This document shows positions 57,522 through 64,000 of a stretch of 64,000 nucleotides of DNA, piece by piece (the stretch's first letter is position 1; every line of letters starts with the position of its first letter). A model generated the notes under the pieces. The model was given only the letters and a program-made list of their open reading frames with translations. It was not told the origin of the DNA and searched no databases. Source of the stretch: Cliona cf. orientalis. Taxonomy: Eukaryota > Porifera > Demospongiae > Clionaida > Clionaidae. Both the position numbers and the translations under genes were made by a program. Location: contig OZ005702.1 of assembly GCA_963930775.1 (NCBI GenBank), positions 5,518,001 through 5,582,000 on the forward strand. The letters are read 5' to 3'.

Positions 57522-57806
57522 TAGGCCAAGGGATCATAGCTAGTTATTTGCCATTAGTACTATCTGTGCACTGAGCTCATGTGAGTGCCTTTAAACGCCT
57601 AAAGAAAAAAGGAATTAGCTGTAAATTTTCGAATCTTGGATATCTTGTGAAGCTAAAGATTTAGTGTGCCCAGCTGTTAAAATGGGACTCAGAAGCTACC
57701 AAAAGCAGTCCCTGAGACTATAAACTTCAAACCTTTCCTGGGGGAGCACGCTCCCAGACCCCACTACTTTCAGCGTGCTTACGCACGCCACTACCCAGCT
57801 AGATTT

Positions 57807-58826
57807 TAGTCTCTTGCCCAGCCTCTTTATTGCACGCGGAAAAAGAGTCTGGTGAAATGCATATTCAATTTTGGTTCCGCATGGCAAGATCTCACCACGT
57901 CCAATCAGATTGCAAAACGGTGCCACGTCATCAAGAAAACATTGTGATGCTCCACCGTACACTTTGCACTTTCCTAGTAGGAGATGGCTACATGTACATG
58001 TAGTCGTTGGACAGCTAGACTGTCATTCAGCAAGCGATCACTGAAGCTACCCAGCGTTTGAGTTATGTTATGGTAGTGTTTGTGAAGTTCAGGCGAAGGC
58101 GGTAAGCTACATTGTAGCCGGCAAGGATGTGTTTATCTCTCTTAGTCTCTACCAGGAAATCTTCCTGTTGTTGAAAGCTTATCGCCGGTGTTTGACCGTC
58201 CTTTGGGTACAAATCAAGCAACGAGACAAGCATAGCACTCGGACTTCACTGTCCAAGGATCCCGCTGGCGCCATAGCCTACTGTAGGTGCTTTTCAAACA
58301 CTTTGCGCGAATAATAATAATATTATTAATAAACAGTGATCACGCCGTCGATTATAATGACATTCATTGTGTTGTGTCATAATACATCATGTACGTATGG
58401 AACCATAATTGAATACGCGTTTCACCAGACTCTTTTTCTGCGTGCGATAAAGAGCCAGTGGCGGATCCAGGCTTTTCTAAAGGGGGTTCAAATAGTACAG
58501 TTGCATGCGAAATTTGAAGCCACGCCCACTTTGGGGCAAAACCACGCCTATTTCCATCGTTTTTGAGAGAAACTATCAGTCCTACTAGTCTAATCGATCT
58601 GTTTTTGAACGAGTTTTCTGCTAAAGTATGCTAAGGTAAGCCATAGCAGTAGTTTCATTAGTTCTGTAGATAGAGAAGGGGGTTCCATTTAGCCTATCAA
58701 TCAGTACTTCATAGTCTTTTATCAGTACACTTCTTAGTGCTAGGCACAGCCCAAAGGGGGGGGGGGGTTCCATGGAACCCTAGGAACCACCCTGAATCCA
58801 CCACAGAGAGTCTGGGCACGAGACTA
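57807..58826. mobile_element. TAGTCTCG-family Mutator-like element, 9-bp duplication
   Basis: Starts TAGTCTCTTGCCCAGCC and ends GGGCACGAGACTA, with a perfect duplication GCTAGATTT (57798-57806 and 58827-58835). Inner arms ~57830-57885 and 58390-58450 are inverted repeats. The right arm is split by a further insertion (58451-58807). No transposase. Confidence 0.85.
58451..58807. mobile_element. Nested MITE with CAGTGGCGGATCCAGG ends
   Basis: Begins CCAGTGGCGGATCCAGG and ends CTGAATCCACCAC, inverted. It splits the right arm of the surrounding element: GATAAAGAG before, AGAGAGTCTGGG after. A G/C-tract lies near 58758. hAT-like origin possible. Confidence 0.65.
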
Positions 58827-59036
58827 GCTAGATTTGGCCTAACCACATAAAAATTGCTTCCTCCGGCCCTGCGCATGCGGTAAGAGTGCTCAATAGACAA
58901 TCAATACCCTGCATGCAGACTCGATGGACAAGTGAAAGGTTTGTTTATGCTCAGCCTTTTGGCTCTGACAGTAATCAAAAATCAACTGCCCCCTGTGTGT
59001 ACTTTACAAATATCTATAGGATGAGCAACAAAATAT

Positions 59037-59378
59037 TTACTTTGTGTGGCCTATTCTGCTATGCAACTCACTTTGGTAGGTAGAGCGTAGGCTCTCCACG
59101 ACTTCTTTAGCAAACTCTACCTCTGATAGAATCTCAAGGAGCTCCGTGAACTTTGACGGATCCAACTCTATTTCATTTCTTATTGCTTCAATCAGAATGG
59201 TTGCTTTCTCTGTCGGGGTGTAAGAGAGAATCAGCATCTTCAACATAATCTCCTCTGAAAGGAAACCTTTGCTGAGAAGTAACCCAGCCACGCCCACTGG
59301 TTCGTTCGATAACGCTAGCATAAGATCGGGAGTTCGAATCGTGATCGCGTTGAGTTCGGGGGACGGATTAGATGCCAT
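59037..59378 (-). CDS. CARD-like domain ORF/exon, module C
   Basis: The ORF is 113 codons: MASNPSPELNAI, then LALSNEPVGVAGLLLSKGFL, KMLILSYTPTEKATILIEAI, KFTELLEILSEVEFAKEVVESLRSTYQ. Same helix pattern as modules A and B but more diverged at the N-terminus. The conserved phase-1 donor (CCAAA/GTGAGT) puts the exon end at 59072; reading through gives ELHSRIGHTK and a stop. It lies ~500 bp downstream of SCAMP C on the same strand, as in the other modules; a shared ATGGATC..GGAATGGATC motif precedes it. No intact NLR follows in this direction. Could be a free CARD adaptor or the first exon of a lost NLR. This is the only module whose CARD ORF is intact and whose SCAMP flank is uninvaded. Confidence 0.75.
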   Translation of the reverse strand: MASNPSPELNAITIRTPDLMLALSNEPVGVAGLLLSKGFLSEEIMLKMLILSYTPTEKATILIEAIRNEIELDPSKFTELLEILSEVEFAKEVVESLRSTYQSELHSRIGHTK

Positions 59379-60294
59379 CTTTAGCAGTGGACCAGGTAGC
59401 GAGAGTTGATCTTTGAACAGGAGAGTTCTTTTTCACTTGAAAGATTATTAACTAGCTCATGATCAAGCGCGCGCTTGTAGATCGTGGTTTTTGTGATTAG
59501 ATCACGTGACAGTACATGGATCCGGTTCTATTCCTTGCGGGATCCATTCCAAAATATCCATCATTCGGATCCGGATGTGCATGCACCGAATCTAGCTGGG
59601 CACAGAGTGTAGTCATAGGCATGTATTCACATAATAATAATTGTTGAGAGGCCTCTATAGAGAGGAATAGATTGTCTCATGTTTATAGTGGACGGTTAAT
59701 TTTGGCAATAGTTGATGTAAGAATGAATACACAAGATAATAGCTTTCTTTCAACACCAGACATGCATGCATCAGTACAAATAACAAGGTGGAATCAAAAA
59801 TTAAACACTCTAAAGGAACTTTTCTTTACATATGTAGACAGCTTCAAAATAAAATACCAGAAATAGAGTAGGCACACTAGACCAACAATAGGAGAGTTAC
59901 TTGCTGTCATAAGCTGCTGATACCCCAGCCTTGACGCTAGACTTGACCGCTCCATGCACATACTTGTTCTTGGCTGCTCCACTCACCCCTTCCTCCATGA
60001 CACTGTTGATGGTGTGGCCAGATGAACGGTAGTATCAATGGATCTACAATACAGAAAAGGGGAGGGGGGATAAAATTAATAAAGAGATAAGGCGGAGCAA
60101 AATTTAGTGCAAAATTTAATATCAAACCCTACTCCTTGCAAAAACAAAAAATAAGCATTGCACTATCAAGGTGATTTTCTATAATCTTGATAGAGCTTGT
60201 AAGGGCGTGATTAAATCAAAGGCAGTGACACGGTGTATTACACATTCTGCTAGAAATATCTCAGTGCTCACTACCTTATAAATACAGTATGCAT

Positions 60295-60480
60295 CACCAC
60301 TGCTAGACTGCATACCTGAGTATGGTAGCAAGGTGATCTGACAGAGCTAGGCTAACATAGTAAGGCCTCTTTGTACATATCATGCATGCATATGCAACCC
60401 CTGATACAAGGCCACACAAAGTAAATTGTTTGTTTCTAATCCCCAGCCATGCGCACTTTGGTCTACTTCTGATATAATTT
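60295..60480. repeat. Second copy of the 56338-56520 segment, in SCAMP C intron
   Basis: Same orientation as the copy upstream. Inserted between SCAMP exons at 60043 and 60566; the coding start of the P/S/E exon is cut off. Modules A and B lack it at this place. Confidence 0.65.
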
Positions 60481-61159
60481 GAGAAAATATCACTTGGCTC
60501 ATAACCCACATCCTACGCTAACAATACACGCATATTATCATTACTAAATCTTGTGTAATCCTCACCATTAGTATTTACAATGGCCACTATGAGGACTGGT
60601 ATTCCGATGAGCCAGAGGAACCCATGATGATGTACATACCACCAGCAACATTCTTCTGCTCAGTGCACTCACCTTGGAAGAACTGGGCACCATTGAAGTA
60701 ACCACTGCCTGGAGAGAAATAGAGTTTAATCGTGATCATGAATGCTGTCAACCACTTACTGTGCTTCTTCGGCATGAAAATTTAATAACAATATTACTTT
60801 AACTACACTGAATTTTTATCAATATTCCATTCACTTGCACATTCTATTCCCCATTTACAGCATACGTGTGACGACCATTGCCGAAAAGTAGGGACTACTT
60901 TCAATCATTCAGTAAAGGGTGCTGAATAATTAGAAGGGACGAATTTTTCAGGTATGCTAATTACTTACGCTGCTCCAAGCTGAGGTACTGACATTGAGGA
61001 TAAAGCTGAGTCCTTGAAAGAACAGGATAAAGAAGATCCACTTGAATGCCAAAGAGCTGTCCCTCCTGTGAGTTTGTGGAGGGAGTGATGGACGGAGAGA
61101 GGGATTGAGGGAGAAATGGGAAAGAAAGAGCCACAGAGAGGGGAGAGAGAGAGAGAGAT

Positions 61160-61590
61160 GATAACTACGAATAACTAGAGCTCTGTAGAGCACATACCCC
61201 GCGCGCTCTGCCAGCATACATGGCGTAGTATTGCAATACTATGCGGCAGTTTTATGACTTGACGACCCTTTCCAACATTGAGGTTGAGCATGCGCAGTCC
61301 ATCAGCATACTAAACGAGTGGGTGTGGTCGATAAACCACAGGCATGCTGAACAGAAAATTCACGATTTGTAACACTAGTAAGCCGTTTTGAGCAATTCGA
61401 AGCGAGTACAAACCAGTTTTTCACCGATATCTACTGATTGGTCGTGCTTATAACTCGCACAGACGCCTAGAACGCCTAGAACGCGAGATCTGGCGATTTT
61501 CATGCCGACAACGACAACGACGACGACAACAACGACAGACAGACAAACCGATTGCTTTACCCCTTGCGCGCATGCGCGGGGTAACAACAC
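61160..61590. repeat. Repeat related to the AACCCTCGGCGC family
   Basis: AGAGCTCTGTAGAGCACATA..CCCCGCGCGCTC at the left and GACAGACAGACAAACCGATT..TTACCCC..GGGGTAA at the right echo the edges of 7109-8095. Lies in the intron between SCAMP C exons 61768 and 61065. A (CGA/CAA)n stretch sits near 61508-61540. Confidence 0.5.
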
Positions 61591-63028
61591 CCAGGTCCAC
61601 TCACTTGTAGGCATAATAATTAAGATGGTAGGAACCAGCAGAACAGACTGGCTGGTGCAAACAGCACAAGGTAGAGAATAGACACACCCATTGTTACAAG
61701 CTGTTGCGGATCAATGATAGCACTAATGATACACACAATAACATCGACTATCCGAAGCAAACAAGTGTCTGAAACAGAGGATAGGGACAAGAGAAGGGAG
61801 AGAGAGAGGGGGAGAGATTGTGTGTAAATACCGTAGGACGGGTTTTAATTGCATAGTTTATGATTGCATTCTAGTCAAGTCAGACCCAAATAGCGAATCC
61901 AATAATTGTGATGGATGACCCCGTACCGTACTGTAGCATACGTGCACATTTATGTTTGCAAATCTATTAATTGCGAAACGTAAAAAAAACTTGCAATTCG
62001 CAATTAATAGATAAAACCTGACCTACGGTAATCAAAGTCAGCATGACATTAATATCAAATATCACAGTAGTAGCCAACTTACAGACTAGCAGTGCCAGTA
62101 GCAGGTAGACTTTCCACTGTTCAGAGGGAGGGACCTCCACCTTGATATTGATGTAGAAGCACGGCTTAAAGAGGGCGGGGAAAAATTTGGGGTACGGGGG
62201 GAAGTTGTTGGGATGCTCTCCAATGCCGAGCAATGCACTCGACGTTCCTCTCTCTCTCGCTCAGTGCAGCCTCATGCATGACGAGCTGTCTCCTAAACCA
62301 ACAATGGATACAGTGAACACACATTTTTCTATGAGAACAGTTGCATTCATGTATGATCGCGCAGAAAGTCCAAAAAAGGATACTTAGTGATTCATGATCA
62401 TTAATTTTAATTAAGTTATAGGCTCATAATTTGGTATTTATTCAATTAGGCCAAAGTCAAGCACACTCATAGCAGTTGGATTTGCCCCCTCCCATTGGAT
62501 TTTATTTGCCCTCCCTCTCCCTTGAAGTAGGTAGATATTGGCCCCTCTTGAGTAAATCAATGCTAGCTATTACATTCTGCCTACAGATGTATATTATAGC
62601 TATTAGAAGGGGTAGGAAGAGTTCCCACAACAAAGAAGCATTAGTCTATCACTTGTAGAGCTTTGGACTAGGCACCTAACTTGGGCCTTTCATACAATAA
62701 AACATTGTCTTTCCCCTAATAGCTATTCCTTAAGCCCTGGATTACCAAGGGGGGAAGCACCCCCTCCCCATAAATACACCCTTACATGTACATGTACAAG
62801 TACACGTGGCCACCACCATATTATACTATTGGATTAAACGTTACTGAGAAGACAAAAAAAATTACCTCCTCTCTCTTTCTTAGCTCATCATCTTGAAAAT
62901 AATTTGGCTGTGGAAAAAAGATAATTTCACATTATACACCTACACATTTGCCAGTATCACGTGATCTCAGTAGTGAATTGCCAGCCAACACTGCTATTCA
63001 ACAATGTAGTAAATGTGACTCGCTATGA

Positions 63029-63402
63029 GAAAAGGGACCACTTAGGATATCTTTTCATTTTCTAATAATTGCTGAAATGTGTGGAAGATTATTATTAATT
63101 TTTTCACTTTTCTGTTTTTTTAGGTCTATTAGAAATTTTGGCTTCATAGTGATATGCTATGTTCATAGATTTGCAACATGTAAATTATAGTTATTGGGCG
63201 CATACAAATTAATGTAAATTTCAATTAATGATGCGCATTTTCCGAAAAACGAATACCTACCCGAGTGCATAAAAAATTTAATGGTAATAACTCGGCTTGT
63301 GAAATATTTTTTCATGAAACTTGTACCATTGGATTCAGCACACATAGAGCTATCAATCCATGCCAGAAACTCAATTTTTATTAAATATCCCGAGTGGTCC
63401 CT
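63029..63402. mobile_element. MITE with TGAGAAAAGGGACCACT ends
   Basis: TGAGAAAAGGGACCACT (from ~63029) and AGTGGTCCCTTTTCTCA (to ~63402) are inverted; the following GGATAT is also mirrored. Interior AT-rich, non-coding. Confidence 0.75.
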
Positions 63403-63588
63403 TTTCTCAATGCAGGTCACAAATGATATGAAGCCAAACTACCAAAAAAATTCATTAAGCACATAAAAGTTCGGTAGGCGATCTATCTTCAACTCATATC
63501 CCATTGCCTGCTCGGGTAAACCTACACAGAGGTTAAAAATTTCTTTTGTCCCACAGAAACTTCCCACCATACAGTACATTACTATATA

Positions 63589-64000
63589 CTGTACCCTCGT
63601 GAAAGAGGGCCCATGGGCAGTGCACCTAACATTGGGCCAAGATTGGGGGATGGGCCGATATTCGAGGTATCAGTATCGTATTTATACACGAAAGAGCGCC
63701 CAGGTAAGTTACCCACGCTAGCTTCATAATTCGAATAATAACAGCAGCTACCATTAATTTCAGCCTTATTCAAGCGTGGTTACCCAATCCAAAGCAAGGA
63801 CGGCTGTGATACTTCACCTACATGTATATGTAGCTAGGGTTAGTTTTTACGGCTGTTTGGCACATTATTTATCAATCTTACATAGACTATTTAGTCCTGC
63901 ATAAACCAGGCATTTGAGCTGCGTTTTCGAGGGCAGCTACACATGGGCGCATATTCGAGTATTATTTTTTTATTATTATGCAGTTATATCAGTTAGTGAC
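63589..64000. mobile_element. Second copy of the 42278 MITE family, cut by window end
   Basis: Starts GTACCCTCGTGAAAGAGGGC and shares, in inverted orientation, GAAAGAGCGCCCAGGTAAGT and CGTTTTCGAGGGCAGCTACA with 42278-42824. The right end lies outside the window. Confidence 0.75.

Larger units (their letters stand above)
59897..62907 (-). pseudogene. SCAMP copy, module C, decayed
   Basis: Minus-strand exons: 62907-62866 (PNYFQDDELRKREE), 62292-62083 (carries NNFPPYPKFFPALFKPCFYI and VEVPPSEQWKVYLLLALLV, missing from module B), 61768-61605 (TM segments, E-peptide position APASLFCWFLP), 61065-60970 (RDSSLAFKWIFFILFFQGLSF), 60708-60566 (last TM), 60043-59897 (C-tail, TAA). The NPF and proline-rich exons are not seen and may lie beyond the window. 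Lesions: two 4-bp insertions in the 62292 exon (the first gives CATGCATGAG and an in-frame TGA), TAA after FLPS in the 61768 exon, one G missing after ATCATG in the 60708 exon, and CGG to TGA in the 60043 exon (ATCCATTGATAC). All differ from module B lesions. Introns hold repeats (61160-61590) and a duplicated segment. Confidence 0.8.

Overview
The window looks like nuclear DNA of a marine invertebrate, most likely a demosponge. Coding exons are split by GT-AG introns. There are DEATH-fold exons, CARD-like exons and NACHT-LRR (NLR) genes of the kind known to be expanded in sponges such as Amphimedon. There is also a SCAMP gene with its introns and a Src-type tyrosine kinase relic. The spacers are packed with short inverted-repeat transposons (MITEs). 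No bacterial operons, rRNA or CRISPR were seen; tRNA genes were not exhaustively excluded.

Layout. (1) 1-11.4 kb is an NLR graveyard: an NACHT-tail/LRR pseudogene (332-2640), an interrupted NACHT fragment (2.9-4.9 kb), and a DEATH-DEATH exon (5.1-5.8 kb) that probably belonged with the decayed NACHT-LRR at 9.1-11.3 kb. (2) 11.4-14.2 kb is mostly repeats. (3) 14.2-62.9 kb is built from one module used three times: SCAMP followed on the same strand by a one-exon CARD-like ORF, then a long NLR leader. Module A (+) has SCAMP 3' exons at 14.9-15.55 kb, CARD at 18.6 kb and NLR1 at 26.2-31.9 kb. Module B (+) has SCAMP at 33.4-37.5 kb, CARD at 38.3-38.9 kb and NLR2 at 43.7-50.5 kb. Module C (-) has SCAMP at 62.9-59.9 kb, CARD at 59.4-59.1 kb, P/S/E-rich and DEATH exons at 56.4-55.45 kb, and NLR-leader relics at 54.1-52.95 kb with no NACHT following.

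Gene logic. NLR1 is an intact 1,894-codon open exon: four ~225-residue repeats with a FGSD..LK signature, a NACHT ATPase, LRRs, an internal truncated second NACHT segment, then more LRRs. NLR2 is its paralogue with six repeats and two frameshifts. All three CARD exons end at the same GTGAGT donor in phase 1, and both big NLR exons open at a TAG acceptor in the matching phase. I infer CARD - repeat array - NACHT - LRR - partial NACHT - LRR transcripts, which would be cytosolic immune-type sensors. Both near-complete SCAMP copies carry independent disabling lesions.

Mobile elements include several families datable by target-site duplications. They comprise a Mutator-like family with 9-bp duplications, PIF/Harbinger-like (TAA/TTA), piggyBac-like (TTAA) and TA-inserting MITEs, and a solo LTR inside the module B CARD exon whose removal by splicing would restore the reading frame exactly.
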